Part shown: piece after piece, positions 7,428 to 15,639 of the stretch
How the letters are laid out: the number at the start of each line of letters is the position of its first letter
Numbering within the stretch: the stretch's first letter is position 1
Assembly (NCBI GenBank): GCA_017634455.1
Contig: JAGBNK010000019.1
Coordinates: 62,001-126,000 of the forward strand
DNA length: 64,000 nucleotides
Direction: 5' to 3'
From: Lachnospiraceae bacterium
GTDB taxonomy: Bacteria; Bacillota; Clostridia; Lachnospirales; Lachnospiraceae
Notes under the pieces: generated by a model
What the model was told of the DNA's origin: nothing
What the model saw: only the letters and a program-made list of their open reading frames with translations
Database searches by the model: none
Made by a program: the position numbers and the translations under genes

Positions 7428-9158
7428 CTAGAATCCTTCTACTCTATGAGTAGTATGAAGCAACATATGTGCCTTGTGAGAATTTGGTTTTTCAAAATAA
7501 TTCTCATATAGCTTCTGAACATCTGGATTTTCATGAGAGAATCTATATTTCTCATTTCTATCCAGCTCATACAGTTTAGCACCTCTTGGTGTAGCAAGCT
7601 CTTCCCCATCATGAATTGGCTGGCCACCGCCACCTACACATCCGCCAGGACAAGCCATAACTTCTACAAAATCATAATGAACTTCATGTGCCAGACATTT
7701 CTCAATAAGCTTCTCAGCATTTCCCAAACCTGATACAACTGCAGCTTTGACTGTAGCATCTCCAATATGGTACTCTGCTTCTTTGTATCCTTCCACCTCA
7801 CGAGTGCTTCTCACATCCTTAAATGTATCTGGATTAGGATTCTCACCTGTAATGAGATAATGTGCGGAACGAAGTGCAGCCTCCATAACACCACCTGAAG
7901 TGCCGAAGATTACGCCAGCTCCAGTTATATCATGCATGAGGTCATCACACTCTACCTTCTCCAATGAATCAGGAGCAATATGAGCAGTTGCCATCATTCG
8001 GTTCAACTCTCTGGTAGTCAATACTATATCCACATCATGTCCTGCATACTCACCATGGAACAGCTCCATAGTAGACTCTTCCTTCTTGGCTACGCAAGGC
8101 ATAATTGATACAGTCACAATATTTTCCGGATTCACACCAATACTCTCTGCAAAGTATGATTTCATAACTGCTCCAAACATCTGCTGTGGTGATTTTGCCG
8201 TAGATAATCTACCAACCAGATTAGGATATTTCGCCTTGATCATACGAAGCCATCCTGGACAGCATGATGTAAACATTGGCATATCAGCTGTATCTCCTGA
8301 AGTAAATCTGGAAATAAATTCAGTTCCCTCTTCCATGATTGTCAGATCTGCGGAAAATGTTGTATCAAATACATAATCGAATCCCATTCGCTTCAAAGCA
8401 TCTGTCATATGTCCCATGGTTGAATGTGCTTCATCCAATCCATAGTTTTCGGCCCATGCAGTTCTAACAGCAGGTGCTACCTGTACCACAGTAATCTTGG
8501 ATTCGTCCTCAATTGCATGCCATACATCTGTAGTATCATCTCTTTCTCTCAATGCTCCTACAGGACAATGTGTAATACACTGACCGCACAATGCACAATC
8601 AGCTTCTCTAATTAATCTGTTACCCGCTACTGAAACCTGAGTTCTTGAACCTGTACCAAGTAAATCCCAGACATTCATAGCCTGAACCTTCTCACATACA
8701 TTGATGCATCTCATACAATCAATACATTTCGACGCTTCTTTAATAAGTGGAAAGCTTCTATCCCACTTATTATCCAGAATCTCCTTTTTGTAAGGCACCA
8801 TAAGGATATTTAAATCCTTGGCCATAGTCTGCAATGCGCAGTTCTGATTTCTCACACATGAAGAGCAATTGCAATCATGATGAGATAAGATCAATCTCAC
8901 AATCGTCTTTCTATGTTTTCTAACCTTGGCGGAATTGGTATATACTACCATCCCTTCCTCCACAATGTTGTTGCAGGAAGCAATGAGTTTATCCTTGCCC
9001 TCAACTTCAACAACACATACGCGGCAAGCTCCAATTTCATTAATCTCTTTCAAGAAACAGAGCTTAGGAATATCTACTCCAACCTGAGCAGCAGCTTCCA
9101 TTATAGTAGTCCCCTCAGGAACCGATACTTGTATATTATCAATAGTTATATTTACCAT
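7428..9158 (-). CDS. hydA: [FeFe] hydrogenase catalytic subunit
   Basis: Cytoplasmic hydrogenase that interconverts protons plus electrons with H2, disposing of fermentation reductant. The N-terminal 2Fe-2S ferredoxin-like domain (CFLKEINEIGACRVC) is followed by the His-Cys cluster motif (HHDCNCSSC), two 4Fe-4S motifs (CIDCMRCINVC, CALCGQCITHC), then the H-cluster motifs TSCCPGW (about residue 300), MPCVAKKEE (about 353) and MACPGGCVGGGG (about 501). At 576 residues it is a standard modular enzyme of the HydA type. It overlaps the upstream flavoprotein gene by 7 bp, so the two subunits are translated together. The three H-cluster maturases are not in this window. Confidence 0.97.
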   Translation of the reverse strand: MVNITIDNIQVSVPEGTTIMEAAAQVGVDIPKLCFLKEINEIGACRVCVVEVEGKDKLIASCNNIVEEGMVVYTNSAKVRKHRKTIVRLILSHHDCNCSSCVRNQNCALQTMAKDLNILMVPYKKEILDNKWDRSFPLIKEASKCIDCMRCINVCEKVQAMNVWDLLGTGSRTQVSVAGNRLIREADCALCGQCITHCPVGALRERDDTTDVWHAIEDESKITVVQVAPAVRTAWAENYGLDEAHSTMGHMTDALKRMGFDYVFDTTFSADLTIMEEGTEFISRFTSGDTADMPMFTSCCPGWLRMIKAKYPNLVGRLSTAKSPQQMFGAVMKSYFAESIGVNPENIVTVSIMPCVAKKEESTMELFHGEYAGHDVDIVLTTRELNRMMATAHIAPDSLEKVECDDLMHDITGAGVIFGTSGGVMEAALRSAHYLITGENPNPDTFKDVRSTREVEGYKEAEYHIGDATVKAAVVSGLGNAEKLIEKCLAHEVHYDFVEVMACPGGCVGGGGQPIHDGEELATPRGAKLYELDRNEKYRFSHENPDVQKLYENYFEKPNSHKAHMLLHTTHRVEGF

Positions 9159-10987
9159 TCTATCGCTCTGCCTCCCTTAAATGATCCAAATCCGAAATGA
9201 TCACATCTCAAGCATCTATTTGCTTCCTGATTACATTCAGCCAGAGTCATAGGCTCCTCGACACCCTCGAAATCACATTTTCTCTCACCAGCCGGTCTGA
9301 GGTTCATATTTACTCTACCGCATGGTTTTCTATCATCTGTATTGGTAGATGGCACATCCACATCACAGGTTATAATATGGTTGTAACCCAGATATTCGTC
9401 CACATTGTGAGCCAATACCTTGGCAGCTGCAATAGCTCTAATAACTGTAGCTGGTCCAGTTGCACAGTCTCCTCCGGCAAATACACCAGGTACATTTTCA
9501 AAAGTTCCTGCATTGTTGGACTGAATCAGATTTCTATCACTAATAGGAACACCTGCCTCGGCAAATGCCTTGGTTTCGATATCCTGTCCAATAGCTACAA
9601 TAAGCACATCACATGGCACCATGAACTCCTCTTCACCTGATGGCTTCACAGAAGCTCTGCCACCCTTGATGGCACTAATCATCTGAGGTGTAACCCACAA
9701 GCCCTTTACACTGCCATCCTCATTCTTTTCAATCTTGGATGGAGCCTTGAGAGTCATCATCTCGATTCCTTCCTCAGCAGCAGAATCAATCTCCTCACGA
9801 AGAGCAGTCATATCTGCAATTCTACGACGGTAAATAATGCTAACCTTCTTGGCACCCTTTCGCATTGCTGTACGAACTGCATCCATAGATACATTTCCAC
9901 CACCAACAACACATACTTCCTTGCCAGTGAGGTCCATGCCGCCACCGCAACCGGCTTCACGCAGGAATGATACAGCTGATACAACTCCAGTTGCATCCTC
10001 TCCCTCAATTCCAAGCTTCTTGTCAGTTGAAGCACCAATAGTAATCAAAACCGCATCATACTCTTTTCTAAGAGTATCAATCTCTATATCCTTGCCAATT
10101 CGCAGGCCATACTTAATTTCAACACCTGTATCTAATATTGCCTGGATGTCATTATCCAATTTATCCTTTGGCAATCTGTAATTTGGAATACCATAACGAA
10201 GCATTCCTCCTAACCCCTCATGAATCTCAAATACAGTTGTCTGATGTCCCATAAGCTGTAGATAATATGCAGCTGACAGTCCACCTGGACCACCGCCTAC
10301 AATAGCAACACGCTTTCCAGTTGAAGGCTCACATTTTGGTGGCTCAACATAACCGGCAAACTCTGTTGCCATGCGCTTAAGTCCTCTAATATTTACCGCA
10401 TCATCAATAATATTTCTACGACATCTAGCTTCACATGGATGCTCGCAGATATAACCACAGGTTGTTGGGAAAGGATTATCCTTGCGAATCAATCGAACTG
10501 CATCAGCATATCTGCCCTCTCTAATCAAAGCAATGTAACCTGGTATATCTACCCCTGCAGGGCATAGAGATACGCATGGTACAGGCTGCTTGTAATTGCA
10601 AGTACATTTACCAGTCTCGATATGGGAAATGTACTCATCTCTAAATCCCACAACTCCCTTGTAAACCATATTGGCAGCTTCATAACCGATGGCACAGTCT
10701 GCTGTATCCATTACAGTCTCAGCTGTCTCCCTGATTATCTCAAGAGTCTCCATATTGGCACGGCCTTCAAGCACATCATCCATCAGATTCTTCAGCTGAC
10801 CAAGGCCAATTCGACATGGAGCACATTTTCCACAGGACTGTGCATGACACATCTCAAGAAATGCTCGAGACATATCAATAGGGCACAATCCAAATGGCGA
10901 ACTCTCAATACGGCGTTCCATATCTTTGTAGAGTTCTTCCAGGACCTTACTAGCTCGTCCTGGCACATTGAATTCCATTCTGCTCAT
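9152..10987 (-). CDS. Hydrogenase-associated fusion: NuoF-type Fe-S tail plus GltD-like flavoprotein
   Basis: The first ~120 residues match the C-terminal 4Fe-4S domain of NuoF/HydB (SCGKCAPCRIG, later DCAIGYEAA) without the NADH/FMN part. Then comes a GltD/NfnB-like region: cysteine motifs CVSLCPAGVDIPGYI and CGYICEHPCEARC, an FAD Rossmann motif VGGGPGGLSAAY near residue 208, and an NAD(P)H motif VGGGNVSMDA near 347. It ends with a further Cys pair, CLRCDHFG. It probably takes electrons from NAD(P)H or gives them to it, and wires them to the hydrogenase encoded by the overlapping next gene. Related partners occur in flavin-based bifurcating hydrogenases. Cofactor preference is not readable here. 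Confidence 0.9.
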   Translation of the reverse strand: MSRMEFNVPGRASKVLEELYKDMERRIESSPFGLCPIDMSRAFLEMCHAQSCGKCAPCRIGLGQLKNLMDDVLEGRANMETLEIIRETAETVMDTADCAIGYEAANMVYKGVVGFRDEYISHIETGKCTCNYKQPVPCVSLCPAGVDIPGYIALIREGRYADAVRLIRKDNPFPTTCGYICEHPCEARCRRNIIDDAVNIRGLKRMATEFAGYVEPPKCEPSTGKRVAIVGGGPGGLSAAYYLQLMGHQTTVFEIHEGLGGMLRYGIPNYRLPKDKLDNDIQAILDTGVEIKYGLRIGKDIEIDTLRKEYDAVLITIGASTDKKLGIEGEDATGVVSAVSFLREAGCGGGMDLTGKEVCVVGGGNVSMDAVRTAMRKGAKKVSIIYRRRIADMTALREEIDSAAEEGIEMMTLKAPSKIEKNEDGSVKGLWVTPQMISAIKGGRASVKPSGEEEFMVPCDVLIVAIGQDIETKAFAEAGVPISDRNLIQSNNAGTFENVPGVFAGGDCATGPATVIRAIAAAKVLAHNVDEYLGYNHIITCDVDVPSTNTDDRKPCGRVNMNLRPAGERKCDFEGVEEPMTLAECNQEANRCLRCDHFGFGSFKGGRAIEW

Positions 10988-11012
10988 TATATAAATACCC
11001 TCCGTTTTTATT

Positions 11013-11106
11013 TCGCATCCTATATCACTGAATCCACAACTTTCAGCGGGTCTGTCATAATGTAAAAGATGCGACTCGTCACCTTATAATTAACGATATC
11101 GCATCC
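11013..11106 (-). promoter_or_regulatory. Leader with three GGATGCGA repeat elements upstream of hydrogenase operon
   Basis: Reading the minus strand, GGATGCGA (11106-11099), its complement TCGCATC followed by UUUU (11074-11068), and a second GGATGCGA (11020-11013) follow one another. The middle element can pair with either neighbour, giving mutually exclusive hairpins, one terminator-like. A TTGACA on the minus strand (around 11135-11140) could start transcription upstream. If the promoter instead lies further down, the same elements would be operators. Confidence 0.45.
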
Positions 11107-11218
11107 TTTAGCTCGTGTAAACAATAGTTATTTTTTTGTCAAATTTTTCCCATGTGTAGATTTGATATTTTGTGTTTTTTTGATTCAAAAATCAAATTTA
11201 TACATGTGTGGTCAAATA

Positions 11219-12658
11219 TTATTCTGCCATCTCCTTAGCTCTCTTAGCCTCGAGATCTGCATACATTACCTCAAGCTTCTTCTTAGATAATGAATATCCG
11301 AATCCTAAGCATACGAACATAACTACAAGTACAATAGCAGGTACAAGTGTTGCCATTGTATAAAGTCTAGCTGTAACCTCTGCTGTCTGTGCAGCTGCAT
11401 TGACATTGTATCCAATTACTCCAAGTAAAATTGGAACGCCTACGCCAGCCAGTGTCTGTCCAAGCTTTCTTGTAAATGAATAAAGTGCATATGATGTACC
11501 CTCTTCACGACGACCTGTCTTCAACTCATGATAATCGATTACATCCATAACAAGTGCCCATACTTCAAGTGTAAGGAATGTCTGTCCCGCTCCTGAGAAG
11601 AACAGAAGTGCCATAAATACCATCGGATTATGAGCCAAGCCTGTAAATCCAATTCCATACATTACGAAATTGATCACTGCTGCAAATCCAAGTCCAAATG
11701 CACAGATTTCCTTCTTACCATATTTTCTAACAAGCTTGCCAATTACTGGCAAGAACAATGCCATTGGCACATAAGTACATACTGTAACAAATGCAAATAA
11801 ACCTGGCTTCTCATAGTAGTTCTTAAACAAGTAATTGTAAGTTGTCTGTGTATACATCTGGAATGCAATAAGAAGCATTGATGTAATGCACAGGAAAATA
11901 AATGGTGGGTTCTTGAACAAATCGCCTACAGTTCTGAAGATATGCATCTTGCCTTCTCTCTTCTGTGAAGGTGGAAGCTGTACACGTTCTGTAGTTCCCT
12001 TAAAGTGAATAAAGTAAATAATAACTGACAAAATTGCAATTGCCACAATAGCAATTGTAAGCTTGCTTGATTCCAAAACCTTGGTCTTGCCATCAGCTGC
12101 TGTTGAGTAAACAATAAGTGGCAAGATAATCATTGATGGAATATTACCAAATCCAGCTCCAACTGAACGCCATACAGAAAGTGATGAACGCTCCTGTGGA
12201 TCATCTGTAATAACTGAAGCAAGTGATCCGTAAGGAATATTAACACCAGTGTACATCATTCCATAGAGTATATATGTAACATATGCATAGATCAAATACT
12301 GCTGTGGTGATAATCCTGGAATCTTTGTAAACATTAACACTGCTGCAATAGCAAGTGGAATTGAAGCTCCAAGTACATAAGGTCTGAATCGTCCAGCCTT
12401 GGTTGGTTTTCTAGAATCAATGAATCCTCCCCAAAGTGGATCATTGATAGCATCCCAGATTCTGGCAACCAACATAAGAATTGTAATTTGTGCCAATGGA
12501 ATGTGCATACAGTCTGTGTAGAACATTGTCAAAAATGATGAAATCAATGAAAATGTCAATACACCTCCAAAATCTCCACAGGCGTATGCCATCTTCTCCT
12601 TGGTGGAGATACCGTGAGTTGCAGACGGTGTCTGTACTCCCTTTGTTGTTTCGCTCAT
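11219..12658 (-). CDS. GPH-family sugar:cation symporter
   Basis: A 479-residue MelB-type transporter with twelve hydrophobic segments. The family N terminus is visible (KMAYACGDFGGVLTFSLISSFLTMFYTD), as are the conserved loop ARIWDAINDPLWGGFIDSRK and DVIDYHELKTGRREEGTSYALYSFTRKLGQ. GPH permeases import glycosides, pentosides or hexuronides with Na+ or H+. No glycosidase stands beside it, so the substrate cannot be guessed from context. The GGAGG-type site upstream (AGGGGGA region, about 12667-12673) supports the ATG at 12658. Confidence 0.93.
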   Translation of the reverse strand: MSETTKGVQTPSATHGISTKEKMAYACGDFGGVLTFSLISSFLTMFYTDCMHIPLAQITILMLVARIWDAINDPLWGGFIDSRKPTKAGRFRPYVLGASIPLAIAAVLMFTKIPGLSPQQYLIYAYVTYILYGMMYTGVNIPYGSLASVITDDPQERSSLSVWRSVGAGFGNIPSMIILPLIVYSTAADGKTKVLESSKLTIAIVAIAILSVIIYFIHFKGTTERVQLPPSQKREGKMHIFRTVGDLFKNPPFIFLCITSMLLIAFQMYTQTTYNYLFKNYYEKPGLFAFVTVCTYVPMALFLPVIGKLVRKYGKKEICAFGLGFAAVINFVMYGIGFTGLAHNPMVFMALLFFSGAGQTFLTLEVWALVMDVIDYHELKTGRREEGTSYALYSFTRKLGQTLAGVGVPILLGVIGYNVNAAAQTAEVTARLYTMATLVPAIVLVVMFVCLGFGYSLSKKKLEVMYADLEAKRAKEMAE

Positions 12659-12794
12659 GTGTAATTTCCCCCTCCAATAAGCTTATTTTATGTAGTTGTA
12701 CATTAGTTCAGGTTCAATTAATAAAACCTTTTAATTTATTAACTATGCCTAATTATAGCATAAGGATAGGGGATATTCTACTTGACACCACCAT

Positions 12795-12821
12795 ATTTTG
12801 TGTATGTGATTTTCACAAAAT
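12795..12821. promoter_or_regulatory. Palindrome upstream of GPH symporter gene
   Basis: ATTTTGTG and CACAAAAT form an 8-bp inverted repeat, with a second nested repeat TGTGA-TTT-TCACA (12805-12817). A minus-strand -10 TATAAT lies about 40 bases nearer the symporter gene, so a dimeric regulator could act here. The regulator is unknown. Confidence 0.45.
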
Positions 12822-12892
12822 CGTATGATGGTTTTTGTGGAAAATGTTATGGCAAATATGGCACAAATCAAAATAATAAAAAAATAACAAAG

Positions 12893-13675
12893 CTATTCCA
12901 GCTCGCTATCTCCATTTGCATAATTCAACTTAACACCAGGCTGTATATTATAGCAATATACATTAAAACATATTCCAGCTCCCGCATCCTCCACAGAGTA
13001 CGCCTCAATCTGTACTCCTGAGGCTAGCAGGTTATCGCCTTCAAATACCGGTGTCACTCGATATAACACATGGTTGTTGGTATCATCCACATATCTAGCC
13101 ACCTTCTCTTCAAATGGCAGCATACCCTGGGTATTCATATATCTGGTGCCGGTTATGAGATTTTTCTCATTGGCATTTTCCCCAGCCAGGCAAAAAGCTA
13201 TAAGGTGACATCTGTTATATAAATATTTGCCATCTACAAAATCGTACTTTATTGTATGCCATCCTGTTGGCTTTATCATACCAATCTCGCCGCGCTTCTC
13301 CGTAGGCATTAGCTCCTGACAGATATTGGCATAAGCCACACCACATCTTCCCAGAGAATCCAGCTGAGAATATGTTTCAAAGGCTTCTGTGGATTGCTTC
13401 TCCTCATTGCTAAACTCAGGCTGATTATTGTTTAATATCTCATATGCTTCATTTCCAGATTGTGAGTCCTGATATAAGTTGTTTTCTGCAGAACCATTTT
13501 CAACATCATCCTCAAAATCAACAGTGAAATTCTCAGCCTGCTCTAATTGGGTAAGCTCCTGTTTAGGTGATTCTTTATCTGAATCACCCCAAGTATTTAA
13601 TCCGGTTATTGCCATTACAATGACGATAACAATAGCTACCGGCAAATTGTTTTTGCGTGTATATCTCTTGCTCAT
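12893..13675 (-). CDS. Membrane-anchored or secreted DNA/RNA non-specific endonuclease
   Basis: A basic N terminus and one hydrophobic segment (about residues 9-26) form a signal anchor. An acidic, Gln/Asn-rich linker follows to about residue 100, then an EndA/NucA-type nuclease domain with the His-Asn region YNRCHLIAFCLAGENANEKNLITGTRYMN, which resembles the DRGH...N catalytic motif with Arg-Cys-His instead of Arg-Gly-His. It probably degrades extracellular DNA for nutrition or uptake. The ATG at 13675 is chosen over an in-frame GTG at 13696 because it gives a normal anchor, although neither start has a clear ribosome binding site. Confidence 0.8.
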   Translation of the reverse strand: MSKRYTRKNNLPVAIVIVIVMAITGLNTWGDSDKESPKQELTQLEQAENFTVDFEDDVENGSAENNLYQDSQSGNEAYEILNNNQPEFSNEEKQSTEAFETYSQLDSLGRCGVAYANICQELMPTEKRGEIGMIKPTGWHTIKYDFVDGKYLYNRCHLIAFCLAGENANEKNLITGTRYMNTQGMLPFEEKVARYVDDTNNHVLYRVTPVFEGDNLLASGVQIEAYSVEDAGAGICFNVYCYNIQPGVKLNYANGDSELE

Positions 13676-13778
13676 AAATATATATTGTAACCCCACGCGT
13701 TACACTCGTCAATAAAACTGTCTATCCTATCTTTTCATTCTGCATAGCTCATTATACTTTTCTCCTGATATAGTATTT

Positions 13779-14519
13779 TTATATCAATATTTCTCCATTA
13801 CGAGATATTGTCACTACCTGCCATGGAATAAACTTCCCACTATTTCTTAAAGCATTCTCTGCTGCTCGCTGGAGTCCTCCGCAGCACGGAACCTCCATTC
13901 GCACAATGGTGACACTCTTTATATTATTTCCTTCAATTATCTCTGTAAGCTTATCTGTATAGTCTATATCATCCAGCTTCGGGCATCCGATTAGGGTTAC
14001 TTTCCCTTTCATAAAATCTTCATGCATGTTTGCATAAGCATAGGCTGTACAGTCTGCTGCAATAAGAAGTTTCGCGCCTTCGTAAAAATCAGCTTTTGTT
14101 GGAAGAAGCTTTATCTGACAAGGCCATTGCATAAGCCGTGATACTGGCTTATTTGGTACCGATGCTACAGTAGAAGATTCATTTTCTTCTTTCGCATTGC
14201 ATAATGACATAGTCCTTGATCCTGGGCATCCATTCTCGTGATGAGCGTACATTTCCACATTGTTACCACTCATTTTTTCAGCCTCCAATTTACTTTTCTT
14301 TACAGCATCCTCGTCATACGCCGGTGCTTCTCTTTCTTCAAAAGTGATTGCTCCTGTTGGACATCCCGGAAGACAGTCACCAAAGCCGTCACAAAAATTC
14401 TCTCTAACCAGTTTTGCTTTTCCATCTACAATATCAATTGCACCTTCATGGCAGGCATTAGCGCAAATGCCACATCCATTACATTTTTCCTCATCAATAT
14501 GAATAATCTGTCTTATCAA
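13779..14519 (-). CDS. 4Fe-4S dicluster protein, Crp/Fnr-associated (long form)
   Basis: N-terminal ferredoxin domain with CNGCGICANACHEGAI and CDGFGDCLPGCPTGAI, so two [4Fe-4S] clusters. A central insert carries GCPGSRTMS (about residues 90-110), followed by a C-terminal domain containing LIAADCTAYAYA, LIGCPKLDD and VPCCGGLQ. The TTG at 14519 is the likely start: it matches the start of the paralogue at 60155 (IRQIIHIDEEKCNGCG) and follows AAGGAAAGG, whereas the ATG at 14555 has no ribosome binding site and sits close to the predicted transcription start. It is divergent from a Crp/Fnr regulator. The family is common near hcp genes in Clostridia; its reaction is unknown. Confidence 0.85.
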   Translation of the reverse strand: MIRQIIHIDEEKCNGCGICANACHEGAIDIVDGKAKLVRENFCDGFGDCLPGCPTGAITFEEREAPAYDEDAVKKSKLEAEKMSGNNVEMYAHHENGCPGSRTMSLCNAKEENESSTVASVPNKPVSRLMQWPCQIKLLPTKADFYEGAKLLIAADCTAYAYANMHEDFMKGKVTLIGCPKLDDIDYTDKLTEIIEGNNIKSVTIVRMEVPCCGGLQRAAENALRNSGKFIPWQVVTISRNGEILI

Positions 14520-14582
14520 CGTTGCACCATTCCTTTCCTTGTTTTCATGATGCAAGTATAGTATGATTCAAAATATAATTAT

Positions 14583-14596
14583 GTTGTTATAACCAC
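14583..14596. promoter_or_regulatory. Crp/Fnr-family operator (locus 1)
   Basis: GTTGTTATAACCAC, a near-perfect palindrome, matches the site at 60050-60063 in the paralogous locus. Its centre is about 41.5 bases upstream of the start expected from the minus-strand -10 TATACT (14560-14555), the classic activator position. It also overlaps the start expected from the plus-strand TATAAT at 14574-14579, so it should repress the regulator gene. Confidence 0.7.
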
Positions 14597-14621
14597 ATTT
14601 TAAAATTAGAAGGATAATTTT

Positions 14622-15284
14622 ATGACTGTTAATAGTGACAAATTAAAAGAAAACATCATCTTTAACGGGATGACCCCCGATGAAATAGATCAAGCTCTTA
14701 ATGAGCTTTGCGCTATGGAAAAAGCATATGAGAAGAATTCATTAATCCTGTGTGCAGGAGATATTACGGACTCCCTAGGACTTGTCCTTTCCGGCAGTGT
14801 AACAATAGAAAGCAATGATATGTGGGGGAACAGGACTATCCTAAGTAATGTTGGTGAAGGTGGATTCTTTGCTGAAACCTATGCCCTGCTTAAAAATGAA
14901 CCTCTCTTAGTAGATGTCAGAGCAAATGAAAACTGCCGAATCCTCTTTTTTAAGGTCGGCAGTTTAAAAAAACTAAAATCAAATATGAACTTATGGAGTT
15001 TTAAACTGATATCAAATCTTCTCGTGATATCTGCCAACAAAAATCTGCACTTATCCGGGAGAAGTTTTCATATATCTCCAAAAACAATCCGTGGGCGTGT
15101 CATGGCTTATCTCAATTCCGTGTCCCTGAAAAAGGGCAGCAACGAGTTTGACATTCCTTTCGACCGCCAACAGCTTGCAGATTATCTTAATCTTGATCGC
15201 AGTGCTCTCTCAAAGGAACTTGGCAAAATGAAAAAAGATGGTCTTATCAAAGTCAGGAAAAATCATTTTGAATTGATGTCCTGA
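14622..15284 (+). CDS. Crp/Fnr-family transcriptional regulator (locus 1)
   Basis: A 220-residue regulator with an N-terminal cyclic-nucleotide-binding-like beta roll (SLGLVLSGSVTIESNDMWGNRTIL...GEGGFFAETYALL), a dimer helix, and a C-terminal winged helix with DRQQLADYLNLDRSALSKELGKMKKDGLI. It lacks the N-terminal cysteine cluster of FNR, so it senses another ligand. HcpR-type haem/NO regulators have a similar recognition helix, but this is inference. An AGAAGGA site precedes the ATG. The divergent 4Fe-4S gene and the shared palindrome make that gene its likely target. Confidence 0.93.
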   Translation: MTVNSDKLKENIIFNGMTPDEIDQALNELCAMEKAYEKNSLILCAGDITDSLGLVLSGSVTIESNDMWGNRTILSNVGEGGFFAETYALLKNEPLLVDVRANENCRILFFKVGSLKKLKSNMNLWSFKLISNLLVISANKNLHLSGRSFHISPKTIRGRVMAYLNSVSLKKGSNEFDIPFDRQQLADYLNLDRSALSKELGKMKKDGLIKVRKNHFELMS

Positions 15285-15319
15285 ATTCTATCCATATATA
15301 TCGTCATTATAGCTCTTTT

Positions 15320-15335
15320 GTTAGTTATAACTAAC
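15320..15335. promoter_or_regulatory. Palindromic operator inside small-RNA promoter, copy 3
   Basis: GTTAGTTATAACTAAC is a perfect 7-bp inverted repeat around two bases, immediately followed by a consensus -10 TATAAT (15336-15341). A protein bound here would block RNA polymerase. It shares arms with sites at 3617 and 3677 and the core GTTATAAC with the Crp/Fnr sites at 14583 and 60050. Confidence 0.65.
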
Positions 15336-15347
15336 TATAATTTTAAA

Positions 15348-15515
15348 ATAATCCGTTATCAGATGTTTTATAATTATTCATAGTTCTTTAATGATATGTT
15401 CAAAATTCCGTCACAATTAGATTTTATTATAGATACTGTCGAAAGACATTTGAAAAACTTTTTCATAACTCCCCCTTTTAAAGAACATGTGCCCGCAAGA
15501 CATGTTCTTTTTTTT
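15348..15515 (+). ncRNA. Predicted small regulatory RNA with C-rich seed
   Basis: The 355-bp gap after the Crp/Fnr gene has no credible ORF but has a promoter (TATAAT at 15336-15341) overlapped by a palindromic operator, and ends in a strong intrinsic terminator (GAACATGT stem, 15483-15507, then eight T). The predicted transcript is about 168 nt. It contains a small TGTC-GAAA-GACA tetraloop hairpin (15437-15448) and a single-stranded CUCCCCCUUUU stretch (about 15469-15479) complementary to strong Shine-Dalgarno sequences. Layout and seed resemble C-rich iron-sparing or stress sRNAs such as FsrA of Bacillus. The boundaries are estimates. Confidence 0.5.
15482..15515 (+). terminator. Strong rho-independent terminator
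   Basis: Stem GAACATGT/ACATGTTC with loop GCCCGCAAG followed by eight T residues. It ends the predicted small RNA or a read-through transcript of the Crp/Fnr gene. Confidence 0.9.
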
Positions 15516-15639
15516 CATTTTATGTTGTAAAACATGCAGATTATACATTTTCTATACTCTTGTTTTAACAATATGTTATCATATAAACATCATGTTATAG
15601 CCTGATGAGCGGATATGTCAGGTCAAAAAGGAGAAGAAA

